48,191 nt of DNA from a virus. The stretch's first letter is position 1. Each line of letters begins with the position of its first letter. Of this stretch, positions 40,834-48,191 are shown piece by piece. The DNA lies in IMG/VR virus record IMGVR_UViG_3300009431_000026, positions 1 through 48,191 of that record, one strand, 5' to 3'. The translations under genes were made by a program, and so were the position numbers. A model generated the notes under the pieces. It ran no database searches and was not told the origin of the DNA. It saw nothing but the letters and a program-made list of their open reading frames with translations.

Positions 40834-41775
40834 TTATTGTCCCCACGATCCCCATACATTCGGTCCATATTGTCTTATATAACTCGGTACCTGTTCAGTC
40901 GCAAACCCCCAAGCATCCCGCACTGCATCCGCAGCTCCACTAAACTGATTATCCCACGCTGAAGTCACTCCCCTTCCAACCTTAGACATCCATGGTGCAG
41001 GAGTATAACCAGGTGTTATTTCAGAACTATAAGGAGCAGTTGCAGCTGTACCAGGCATATAGTGTTGACCATAAGGAGGCGTATAACTAGGAGTTTCCTG
41101 CATATAAGACTGAGCAGCTACAGGTTGAGCTGGGTATGTTGCCGTTGGTGTCGTTGGTCGCCTGTAAGCACTAACCATACTCGGCAACGCTTGCCCTATA
41201 GCAGAAGCCGCTTGCATACCGTAGTTTGGACGTTGTGGTACAGTTCCCCCACCCATAACAACAGCATCAGGACCTTTAGGCATGCCCGCAGATGCCTGAA
41301 GCATTTGTCCCTGAGTCTGCATAGACACATCAACACCGAGCTTAGTAAGATATTCATCTATCTCTCGTTCTTTCATTGAATAATCGTAGAGTGCCTTGTT
41401 GGTCTGTGCTATAGTAGCTTTAGGACCAACACCCAACGCTGCTCCTGTTCCCCGTATAGTACTTAAGATACCAGGCCCTCTCATACCCTTAGACCCATAA
41501 TAAGCCTCCCTAACCCCACGCTGCATACCTGCTCTAACTTTGGGTAATGCTGATTCATAATACGCAGGATACTTACCCATCTGGAGTCGTCTCAGGTTAT
41601 CTGATATAAAATCAGAAGTCAGGCGTAGCCTAGGTTCGGTAAAGGAATATTGAGGTAAAGTAATAACCTGACCACCTCCTGACATGCCTTTACGAGCTTG
41701 GCGTGCACTGTACATTCCAGCTCCAGCACTTATACCAGCACCTATTATTGCAGAACCAAGAACTAGACCTGACAT
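40834..41775 (-). CDS. Gly-rich internal virion protein candidate
   Basis: 313 residues. The N-terminus LVLGSAIIGAGISAGAGMYSA is a glycine-zipper-like membrane-active segment followed by QARKGMSGGGQ, a hallmark of podophage ejection proteins. Then come a helical body and a low-complexity Pro/Thr/Tyr/Gln C-terminal third (TPTATYPAQPVAAQSY..). Probably forms part of the trans-envelope channel during DNA entry. Start overlaps the upstream gene by 13 bases. Confidence 0.6.
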   Translation of the reverse strand: MSGLVLGSAIIGAGISAGAGMYSARQARKGMSGGGQVITLPQYSFTEPRLRLTSDFISDNLRRLQMGKYPAYYESALPKVRAGMQRGVREAYYGSKGMRGPGILSTIRGTGAALGVGPKATIAQTNKALYDYSMKEREIDEYLTKLGVDVSMQTQGQMLQASAGMPKGPDAVVMGGGTVPQRPNYGMQAASAIGQALPSMVSAYRRPTTPTATYPAQPVAAQSYMQETPSYTPPYGQHYMPGTAATAPYSSEITPGYTPAPWMSKVGRGVTSAWDNQFSGAADAVRDAWGFATEQVPSYIRQYGPNVWGSWGQ

Positions 41776-42368
41776 AATTTCCTCCTATTCTCACTCATAT
41801 CCATCAAGCTCCTAAACCTTTTTTCTTCACTCATCTCAATCAGCCTCATAAAAGTATTGTACACCTTGTCCACCTTTTCTTTATCAAAAACACCAAACTC
41901 TTTAACATAGTCTCTCTCATATTTCTCTGCATGAATCTGCTTATCTAGCACATCTATATCCATAGTGTTAACATGGTTAGGATGCACAGTAAGCCATATA
42001 GCATCCTCATGCACATATACAAACCTCTTCGTCCATGCCGGAGAAAGCATTGGTGCAGGTGCCCTGAACCCTCTTAAGCCCTCCTCCACCAGCATTGTTA
42101 TCATTCCCTGCGTTAAATAGCTTACATAAGAGTCCCTATGCAACTCTGTAATGAACACTATGCCTCTGGGTACATAGAGTTCTCTCATATAAACCCCTTC
42201 AACAAAGGAATGCCTAAGAGGAAAATCCTCAGCATACTTAACATTAGGCAAGGTGGCCATCTTTTCCTCAAGAGCATATATCAATCTCCGATAATCCACG
42301 TTCTCCGGAAGTTCTTTCGGAAAAGGAACTATCGTGTGTAAGTCAGACTTTAAGGCTACTTTTTGCAT
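41763..42368 (-). CDS. Cupin-like late protein
   Basis: 201 residues from the ATG at 42368 (the longer frame upstream shadows the YkgJ-like gene). YVPRGIVFITELHRDSYVSYLTQGMITMLVEEG and the later IWLTVHPNHVNTMDIDVL give the two strand groups with His residues of a cupin-type beta-barrel. A metal site (H and E residues) is plausible. In phages such proteins are sometimes linked to fibre maturation; here it lies between nozzle and internal proteins. Fold moderate, role unknown. Confidence 0.5.
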   Translation of the reverse strand: MQKVALKSDLHTIVPFPKELPENVDYRRLIYALEEKMATLPNVKYAEDFPLRHSFVEGVYMRELYVPRGIVFITELHRDSYVSYLTQGMITMLVEEGLRGFRAPAPMLSPAWTKRFVYVHEDAIWLTVHPNHVNTMDIDVLDKQIHAEKYERDYVKEFGVFDKEKVDKVYNTFMRLIEMSEEKRFRSLMDMSENRRKLCQV

Positions 42369-42693
42369 ATTCAACCTGTTCCTCTGATGCACCAAAATAC
42401 GCAGGTACAAGGACAGCAATAATCCTCTTAACCCTCTCACTGTCTACACGTGTACCCCACTTTCTTATCGCACGTAACAACCTACAAGTATCTATCTGAT
42501 ACTGATCCCCAAAAAATATCTGTGAACCACAACAAAGAGGCCTGTTCTCATATATATTACACAACCTCTTCCCTCTATCATATTCGGGGCATACATCGCT
42601 ATCCACCTTCAAGAAATGCCGTGCTACCATCTCACCTAGCAACTCACAACAAGCCCCGCACTTCTGGCATACAAACTCATTTGGTATGTCCAT
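42343..42693 (-). CDS. YkgJ-like Cys-cluster protein
   Basis: 116 residues: FVCQKCGACCELLG, SDVCPEYDRGKRLCNIYENRPLCC. CxxCxxCC plus C..(x)..LCxIYexRPxxC is the zinc/iron-chelating YkgJ family pattern. The C-terminal half is helical (RVKRIIAVLVPAYFGASEEQVEYAKSSL). Role in a phage is unknown; possible metal or cluster handling for the adjacent cupin-like protein. Start overlaps the upstream gene. Confidence 0.68.
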   Translation of the reverse strand: MDIPNEFVCQKCGACCELLGEMVARHFLKVDSDVCPEYDRGKRLCNIYENRPLCCGSQIFFGDQYQIDTCRLLRAIRKWGTRVDSERVKRIIAVLVPAYFGASEEQVEYAKSSLKV

Positions 42694-42913
42694 TGATTCT
42701 CCCCAGTGTCTCTATCATCTGGCGATGCTCGTCCCTTGCATACTTCGCTCTTACATCAGCTTCGTTCTCATGCTTCTCAATCTTGCCGGACAGCTTATCC
42801 AGCGTTGTTGCTAACTTCTTGACAATGAACATAACCATCCAAGCACATAAAGCAAATATACCAATGCTAAGACCAAGTTCTTTGACTATCTGAATCAACG
42901 AAATAACCTCCAT
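42677..42913 (-). CDS. Small membrane/coiled-coil protein
   Basis: 78 residues from the ATG at 42913 (AAGGAGGTGTGT in front). One membrane helix (LGLSIGIFALCAWMVMFIV) followed by a heptad-rich helix (LDKLSGKIEKHENEADVRAK). This resembles small holin-like or spanin-like proteins of the phage-holin-with-coil type. It is far from the main lysis cassette, so the role is open. Confidence 0.55.
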   Translation of the reverse strand: MEVISLIQIVKELGLSIGIFALCAWMVMFIVKKLATTLDKLSGKIEKHENEADVRAKYARDEHRQMIETLGRINGHTK

Positions 42914-42927
42914 ACACACCTCCTTAC

Positions 42928-43263
42928 TTACGATGATATAACTCCTGCCGCTCTTAGCGAAGCCAGTAAAGCATTCAACTGTGCCACCACATCACCAGCA
43001 CCGGTAGCATCTGCAACAGCAGAGCCAGCTACACCCGGTATTGTTACAAGGTTATCTTTCCCTGTCTTATAATATACACGCCTGACTCCCGCATCATCAT
43101 CATAAATAACCTTCTTACCCAATGGTACGGTAGAAGCTGTAGGCTCCGTAGAAGTATAGACAACACCCTCTGCTTGTTCTGAAATATCATCCAATATCTG
43201 CTGCATAATAGGAATGCTAGCATCATCAAACTTGGTTATAGTATTATTCTTAATTAAGGTCAT
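42928..43263 (-). CDS. Small virion protein downstream of nozzle
   Basis: 111 residues. A helical N-terminus, then GKKVIYDDDAGVRRVYYKTGKDNLVTIPGVA, the GxKVIYDDxxxRRxYxKTGxxxL hairpin often seen in phage appendage proteins, and an Ala-rich helix (VVAQLNALLASLRAAGVI). It overlaps the nozzle gene stop as ATGA. Probably a tail-tip or fibre adaptor. Confidence 0.55.
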   Translation of the reverse strand: MTLIKNNTITKFDDASIPIMQQILDDISEQAEGVVYTSTEPTASTVPLGKKVIYDDDAGVRRVYYKTGKDNLVTIPGVAGSAVADATGAGDVVAQLNALLASLRAAGVISS

Positions 43264-46200
43264 ATTAGTATAGGCTCCGCTGTGTATGCTCCCTGGATTT
43301 CTTTCAGTTTAAAGCTATACGCATCATTCTTATACACCGTTATGTCTATCTCCCTACCCATCGCATCATCAGGAAAGAACGAATCCCAGTACTTAGGCAA
43401 GCTTTGAAGGTCAACAAGGAAGCTACCGCTTGAATTCTCAGTTTCCCAATCAACAGTAAAAGAACCTTGAGTACCTTCATGGCGTGTAGCTATCTTCTTG
43501 AATATCTTATCAGCCATAGGCAAATCGAAGTTCCTCACTCCTATCTGATATATGAACTCAACGGTATCCTCCGCATTAACAGCAGCTTGGGTATAAGAAA
43601 GCTTAACCACATATCCATCAGTAAAGTATATGCGGGGTATAGCATTGGTCGTATCAGCTGCTGTCAAGTCCACTTTATACTGAATCCATACATCAGCCGT
43701 GGATGTAATAGCAGTACCGTTGGGATCAGTCAACGATGCACTCCAAGCCGCAGCTTCACAAGCAGCCTGCGTAGCACCTACCCTTGTATAAAACAAAGCA
43801 TTATCCGTACCAGTCAAGGTTTCATTCCAATACAGCTTATTAAGACTTTCAGCGTTGACTTCAGCAGAGAGAGATGTCCAAGTCCCAGTACCCTGGTGAG
43901 CAAGGATAGCAGCATTGAAATCCTGCATCTTACCGAGTATCTTCTTGGCTATATGCAGAGTACCATAATCAGACTGGTCACCTGTTGCTTTTATTTCGTA
44001 GAAATAGAGGTGAGCAAACTGTTGACGATCTCCTTCGTAACTATAAGCATCAGCTTTACAGTAAGCACGAACCCCAGTACAGTTCGCATACCCAGCAGAG
44101 TAAGTAAGAGTCTCGGTCGTATCTGTTTGAGTCGAGGTTGTCGTGTCATGTATTGCTGTCCAGTTACCATCATCATCCCTCCACTCTATTTTAAACTCTA
44201 TACTCCCTGTAGCGTAGTTGCCCATCGGTTGAGCATGAGCTCTCATCTTAACATATATGCTATCCACTGTGCGTGGGGTATCCCATGTATGAGTACTTGT
44301 ACCCTCTACTGTAGCATTACCATCATGGCTATGATGACACTTAGCATAGTAGTATGTAGCTATATCATTATCTATAACTTCATCCTCGGTATTAAAATAA
44401 GTGTTACTACCAGAAGTAGCAGCAAAGCTAGTCTGGTTAGAAGATGAATCGAATCTAACGAAATTTGACTGTGCACTTGTATCACCCCCAGCCTGTGTTG
44501 TGGGTCCATTAGATGCAGTCTTCAAGAAGTAATTGTCATATGTAGAGGATACATCTGTCCAGTCATTACCAGGTGCAGCTGTGTTATAATACAAGCAGTA
44601 AACATACTGATCCTGCCCATCCCACGTATTCTGCTCCCCAACCTTCTTAATAAATCTAAACTCCACCCAGTTATCCAATGCTTCTCCGACACCCGCCTCT
44701 TCCTCCGGAAAATACGACACAGTACCAGTAATACCAGTATAATCAGTATCGGAGTTAATCCTCACATGATACCCATCAGAAACATTCGTATATCCTGCAG
44801 GGTTAGAGGATTGATCCCACATTACAATAGCACCATCAGGAAACGTATATTCCGTTGTAGTATTATTCTTTTTAAAGAGACGGTAGTCTATATAATTCAA
44901 CGCAGTCTCAGAACCACCGCACACGTTAATCCCAGCAGTGGCGGCTATCGCCCCATCATCTATCTTCACAAACATCTCATCAAGTGTAGTAACCTCAGTC
45001 CACCCGGTACCTGGTGTAGTAACAGCATCATCCCACAAGACACATATATCATCCGGTATAGCACTAGCCGAAGACACAGAGCCTATCTCTATATATGGAG
45101 AAGATTCAGTTCCTCCAACAAAGATATCAGTCTTTGTACCAGCATTACACTCTGTCTTAGTCCTAAGCTGATGAGTAATCTCTGAATGCACAGTCTTATA
45201 TATATAACCGTTGGCACTATCCCCATAGTACAACTCGCCGTTCTCATCATCGCCTGCTTTAGAAGCAAAACACTCAACGCCAACACTGTCAAAGCTCATA
45301 GCCTTACGCTTGAAGTTATATCGCATTACCCTATCATGCTGCTGTGCACCTGCAGTAGCATCAGTATAAGCCGCCATGAAGATACCCTTTGGATCATAGT
45401 ACCCAACAGTACCCAGAAAATCACCACTCAGGATATCATTGGTATCAAACTCATCTATGATAGGAAGAGAAGTAGCCCCGTTGAAGACATACCAGTGATC
45501 CCACCCAAGGTATATAATCCCATAAGGAGACTGCTGTATAGTCCATTCAGCAGGACACCCTGCATGAACTATAGGATCATCAGCATACCATGTAGTAGGG
45601 TCAGTACCAGATACAGGAGATGTGATATGAAGCTTGCGTATAGAATTCTTCTTTATACAACACATCATACCAAGCTGTAATGGTATCCCCATTATCTCAT
45701 CATTATCATCAGGTTCTATATCCATATAATCAAGATTAGTAGTCTGTTGTATATAATGGGGAAGATAAGGGTTACTATAATATATTCTATTAGGATTAGA
45801 TGGATCTCTTGTGATAAAAAGCCTCTCACGATGGGTCTTAAGTTCCGTACCCAGCGGTACATCATCAGTTACTCCACCCATAGTCGCACCCAAAGAAGCA
45901 TCTGCCGTACTATCTGTATATACAGTCGTTGTATTATCAGCTATGGTAGTCAGCAACTTATAAGTAGAGCCATCACCTTCAGTACGGTATATCTTCCTAT
46001 TAGCAGTACCAGCAGGGCCAAGAGGTATCTCGGTAAGTTCTATCTTCTTATTCACAGCTGTGGTTGCTATCGTATTGCTTACAGCCCCACATATATACGC
46101 ATCAGCATCTATGGTAACCTGGTATTTATAATCGGCACTGGCATCAAGAGAACCACCTGAAGCAGCTAAGCCCTTACAGCTACCCATTTCCCATGTCACA

Positions 46201-46616
46201 TTATCACTAGCCCCATCATATATCCATATGTTATCATATCCATTACTGACATATAATAAGTCTTTATAAGTAACAAACGTACACTTCTTGCCGGATGTAA
46301 GACCTGTCCGTATTGATGTAAACGTACCGGCAGAGTCATCACCCACATACGCAGTAGTATCATGTATGACTATCCACTTCTTAACACCACCTGACGTATA
46401 GTATCTATACGCTGATAACGCAGCACCACTCCCAAGAGTAGTACTGTTAAAATAAGACAAGCGTTCCCTCTTAGTCACGCTTCCCGGTTCCTCATCAAAG
46501 CGTACGTTCTGAGCCTTCTTAACATACTTCTGTCCCATCTCAAGAGGGTCTATCTTATTGTTCATGCCCGGAAGAGGCTTATAGTAAAATTGTTTTATCT
46601 CGCTTGTTAGACTCAT
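43260..46616 (-). CDS. Tail nozzle/hub-like protein with inserted repeats
   Basis: 1118 residues. The N-terminal YKPLPGMNNKIDPLEMGQKYVKKAQNVRF and TFVTYKDLLYVSNGYDNIWIYDG blades mark a beta-propeller hub of the T7 gp12/P22 gp10 type. From about residue 520 to 740, three copies of a ~75-residue module (vlWd...P.GwT.vs..y..fvki.) occur. After that a discoidin-like segment (YFNTEDEVIDNDIATYYYAK, SIEFKIEWRDDDGNW) runs to about 890. The C-terminus returns to propeller/stabilising strands. It probably seals the tail tube and contacts the host surface through the inserts. Confidence 0.68.
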   Translation of the reverse strand: MSLTSEIKQFYYKPLPGMNNKIDPLEMGQKYVKKAQNVRFDEEPGSVTKRERLSYFNSTTLGSGAALSAYRYYTSGGVKKWIVIHDTTAYVGDDSAGTFTSIRTGLTSGKKCTFVTYKDLLYVSNGYDNIWIYDGASDNVTWEMGSCKGLAASGGSLDASADYKYQVTIDADAYICGAVSNTIATTAVNKKIELTEIPLGPAGTANRKIYRTEGDGSTYKLLTTIADNTTTVYTDSTADASLGATMGGVTDDVPLGTELKTHRERLFITRDPSNPNRIYYSNPYLPHYIQQTTNLDYMDIEPDDNDEIMGIPLQLGMMCCIKKNSIRKLHITSPVSGTDPTTWYADDPIVHAGCPAEWTIQQSPYGIIYLGWDHWYVFNGATSLPIIDEFDTNDILSGDFLGTVGYYDPKGIFMAAYTDATAGAQQHDRVMRYNFKRKAMSFDSVGVECFASKAGDDENGELYYGDSANGYIYKTVHSEITHQLRTKTECNAGTKTDIFVGGTESSPYIEIGSVSSASAIPDDICVLWDDAVTTPGTGWTEVTTLDEMFVKIDDGAIAATAGINVCGGSETALNYIDYRLFKKNNTTTEYTFPDGAIVMWDQSSNPAGYTNVSDGYHVRINSDTDYTGITGTVSYFPEEEAGVGEALDNWVEFRFIKKVGEQNTWDGQDQYVYCLYYNTAAPGNDWTDVSSTYDNYFLKTASNGPTTQAGGDTSAQSNFVRFDSSSNQTSFAATSGSNTYFNTEDEVIDNDIATYYYAKCHHSHDGNATVEGTSTHTWDTPRTVDSIYVKMRAHAQPMGNYATGSIEFKIEWRDDDGNWTAIHDTTTSTQTDTTETLTYSAGYANCTGVRAYCKADAYSYEGDRQQFAHLYFYEIKATGDQSDYGTLHIAKKILGKMQDFNAAILAHQGTGTWTSLSAEVNAESLNKLYWNETLTGTDNALFYTRVGATQAACEAAAWSASLTDPNGTAITSTADVWIQYKVDLTAADTTNAIPRIYFTDGYVVKLSYTQAAVNAEDTVEFIYQIGVRNFDLPMADKIFKKIATRHEGTQGSFTVDWETENSSGSFLVDLQSLPKYWDSFFPDDAMGREIDITVYKNDAYSFKLKEIQGAYTAEPILI

Positions 46617-47287
46617 ACGTTTCTATACCCTTTCATTATGATATCTTCATCTTCCTTCTCACGCTTGCTTTCAGAAAGATAGCTAGTTATCTTTCTGTAA
46701 TAAGTTTGCCAAGCATTGTTAGCTCTCACTATAGAAGATTTATCCCCACTGCTCATTGATTCCAACGCCACAGCAGTAACATAATCCACCATAGCAAAGT
46801 GCAAAGTCGTAGGCAATGTAGGAGTAGACGTATCAGCAGTAAGAGCTGTGAAGGTCTGAGCATAGTAAACCTTCAAATAATCAGCACCCTGGTTATCAGA
46901 GTTGGCTTTGGGATACAGGCCAAGAAGATCCAGCTGTATATCATACCAATATTCATCAGGTACAGCTGCATCGGTACTCATCCAACCATCATGCAACACA
47001 TCAAGCTCTGTTCTTGTAGTAGGTGTGAGTTTCTTCCACGTGGAACCATCCATATAGAGATATACTTCTGTAATAGCAAGAACATCATCCGCTATATCTG
47101 TAGATATAGTATACTCTGCGTTAGCAGTAGTAGTAGCTGTGGTGGATGTACGCAAGCACTTAGTCTTATATGCCAGGTCATCCCCCGCATCATTGATCCA
47201 GCTATCCAAGTCAGTGTTCTGGATACGCCTGCTTGCCAGGTCCTGTATCTTACTACGCACTAAGTTTCTTATTTCCCGCCTAGTCAT
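46613..47287 (-). CDS. Head-tail adaptor (T7 gp11-like), copy B
   Basis: 224 residues. MTRREIRNLVRSKIQDLASR with DSWINDAGDDLAYKTKCL is the helix-bundle core of gp11-type adaptors; the later YWYDIQLDLLGLYPKA and LHFAMVDYVTAVALESMSSG helices complete it. It is a clear paralogue of the next gene upstream (same MTRxEIR, WINDAG, ANNAWQ.Y). It should form the ring between portal and nozzle. Overlaps both neighbours by 4 bases. Confidence 0.72.
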   Translation of the reverse strand: MTRREIRNLVRSKIQDLASRRIQNTDLDSWINDAGDDLAYKTKCLRTSTTATTTANAEYTISTDIADDVLAITEVYLYMDGSTWKKLTPTTRTELDVLHDGWMSTDAAVPDEYWYDIQLDLLGLYPKANSDNQGADYLKVYYAQTFTALTADTSTPTLPTTLHFAMVDYVTAVALESMSSGDKSSIVRANNAWQTYYRKITSYLSESKREKEDEDIIMKGYRNV

Positions 47288-48183
47288 CGCCTGGCTCCTT
47301 TCCCAATATCAATCTCGGTAGCTTCTCTGTGGTCCTTATCAAGTATACGAGCACCAAGATAACGCTTAATGTTAGCTTCATACTGCTGCCAAGCGTTGTT
47401 AGCCTTGTCCCCATAACCTCTTGATTCGTAACCCAACGCTACCACATAATGAACCATACCAAGATGGAGATACTCAGCAAGAGCAGGAGTAGCACTGTCA
47501 GCAGAAAGATCGGTAAACTCCTTAGCATAATACACTTTAGACTGGAGGATAGAAGCTATGGTAAACTGACTACCTGCTGCCTCTGCTGTAAGAGTATCCG
47601 CGGCTATAAGTGTAATAGTCCCCGCTGTAACACTGGCTATGGTATATGTACCGTTGTTATTCACCGTACCTGTCACCGTAATAGTCTGTCCAGCCACAAA
47701 CTCCTCTGTAACAAACCCATTCCCACTGTCAGTAATAGTATCAGGGTCACTATCCACAAAGGCTATGGTTGCTGCAGTAATACTTGGAGAAGCTCCGGGA
47801 GGTACATACAACCCAACAGTATCTTCCTCTAAATCGTAGAACCCAATGCTAGGAGTACCAGAATCCTCGCTTTGCCAATCAGGATAACGGGTGCTTAACT
47901 CCTGCTTAGACATAAGATCCATTTTAGTCCATGTCGCAGCATCCACCTTGAACCATATCTCAAGGATACTTAAGACATTAGTCGCTACGCTTGTAGATAA
48001 GACATACTCTATCTGATCCTCTACCGTATTAAACGTAACATCATCCCTAAGACTAAGTGTCCTAAACGCTATCTGATACCCTGCATCGTTTATCCAGGTA
48101 TTAAGCTGTGCATCAGTCCAGAAGGACGCTGTGGTTTCACCCAGTCTTTTTCTCGCTAGGTCCCTTATCTCCTGCCTTGTCAT
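47284..48183 (-). CDS. Head-tail adaptor (T7 gp11-like), copy A with beta insert
   Basis: 299 residues, paralogous to copy B over both ends (MTRQEIRDLARKRL..WINDAGYQ; LAEYLHLGMVHYVVALGYES; ANNAWQQYEANIKRYL). Between them, residues about 133-208 form an insert (DTITDSGNGFVTEEF, ITVTGTVNNNGTYTIASVTA, TLTAEAAG) with the style of an Ig-like or beta-sandwich surface domain, absent from copy B. Copy A may be the portal-facing or externally decorated adaptor. No ribosome site of note precedes the ATG in view, since the edge is 8 bases away. Confidence 0.7.
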   Translation of the reverse strand: MTRQEIRDLARKRLGETTASFWTDAQLNTWINDAGYQIAFRTLSLRDDVTFNTVEDQIEYVLSTSVATNVLSILEIWFKVDAATWTKMDLMSKQELSTRYPDWQSEDSGTPSIGFYDLEEDTVGLYVPPGASPSITAATIAFVDSDPDTITDSGNGFVTEEFVAGQTITVTGTVNNNGTYTIASVTAGTITLIAADTLTAEAAGSQFTIASILQSKVYYAKEFTDLSADSATPALAEYLHLGMVHYVVALGYESRGYGDKANNAWQQYEANIKRYLGARILDKDHREATEIDIGKGARR

Positions 48184-48191
48184 TAGGTGCC

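Noticed and set aside
43467-44447. 326-codon plus-strand open frame
   Set aside because: Antisense shadow of the nozzle gene; composition is not protein-like and neighbours do not support a plus-strand gene.

Overview
The window looks like almost all, and possibly all, of one tailed-phage genome, most likely podovirus-like. On the minus strand it carries terminase small and large subunits, portal, scaffold and an HK97/Mu-gpT-type major capsid protein. It also has T7-type tail pieces (two gp11-like adaptors, a gp12-like nozzle), ejectable inner-virion proteins including one of 2161 residues, a holin and a LysM protein. No tape-measure, tail tube or sheath protein was seen, and no integrase. 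The host is a bacterium. Nearly every gene has a full-consensus Shine-Dalgarno site (AAAGGAGGTG type), and the promoters are textbook sigma70 (TTGACA-N17-TATACT), which argues against Bacteroidota. Arginine is mostly AGA/AGG and isoleucine often ATA, especially in the plus-strand genes. The phylum cannot be named from this.

Layout. (1) 1-15171, minus: packaging and head genes, a collagen-like fibre, two glycosyltransferases (one cut by the left edge), and a capsid gene interrupted by two group I introns that each carry an HNH endonuclease. (2) 15172-15496: divergent control region with back-to-back promoters and several RNA hairpins. (3) 15497-22840, plus: early operon of many micro-genes, then an ATP-dependent DNA ligase, a MoxR-type AAA+ ATPase, a metallopeptidase/zinc-finger/VWA protein, a histone-fold-like protein, an HTH protein and a possible Ku-like protein. 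(4) 22827-32405, minus: replication/recombination block (DUF4373-type initiator, DUF669 protein, Sak4-like ATPase, Cas4/AddB-like nuclease, resolvase-like nuclease), followed by a radical SAM enzyme, methyltransferase, glycosyltransferase and HNH genes. (5) 32538-48183, minus: lysis genes, inner-virion proteins, nozzle and adaptors.

Podophages usually run portal-scaffold-capsid-adaptor-nozzle-internal proteins. Block 5 would therefore follow block 1 directly if the ends at 1 and 48191 join, which suggests a circularly permuted genome opened inside the late operon. No DNA polymerase or replicative helicase was recognised, so host replication enzymes are probably recruited.

Regulation shows a repeated theme. 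The late promoter (15307-15335) and the middle promoter (32507-32535) share the same -35 and -10 hexamers, and each is followed closely by an intrinsic terminator. The early operon has a terminator (15951-15993) after only three mini-genes. This fits readthrough or antitermination control of all three operons. The less ordinary content is the doubly intron-split capsid gene, the early chromatin/repair/AAA module, and a strongly enriched word (CCCAACG) concentrated in 22.8-33.4 kb.
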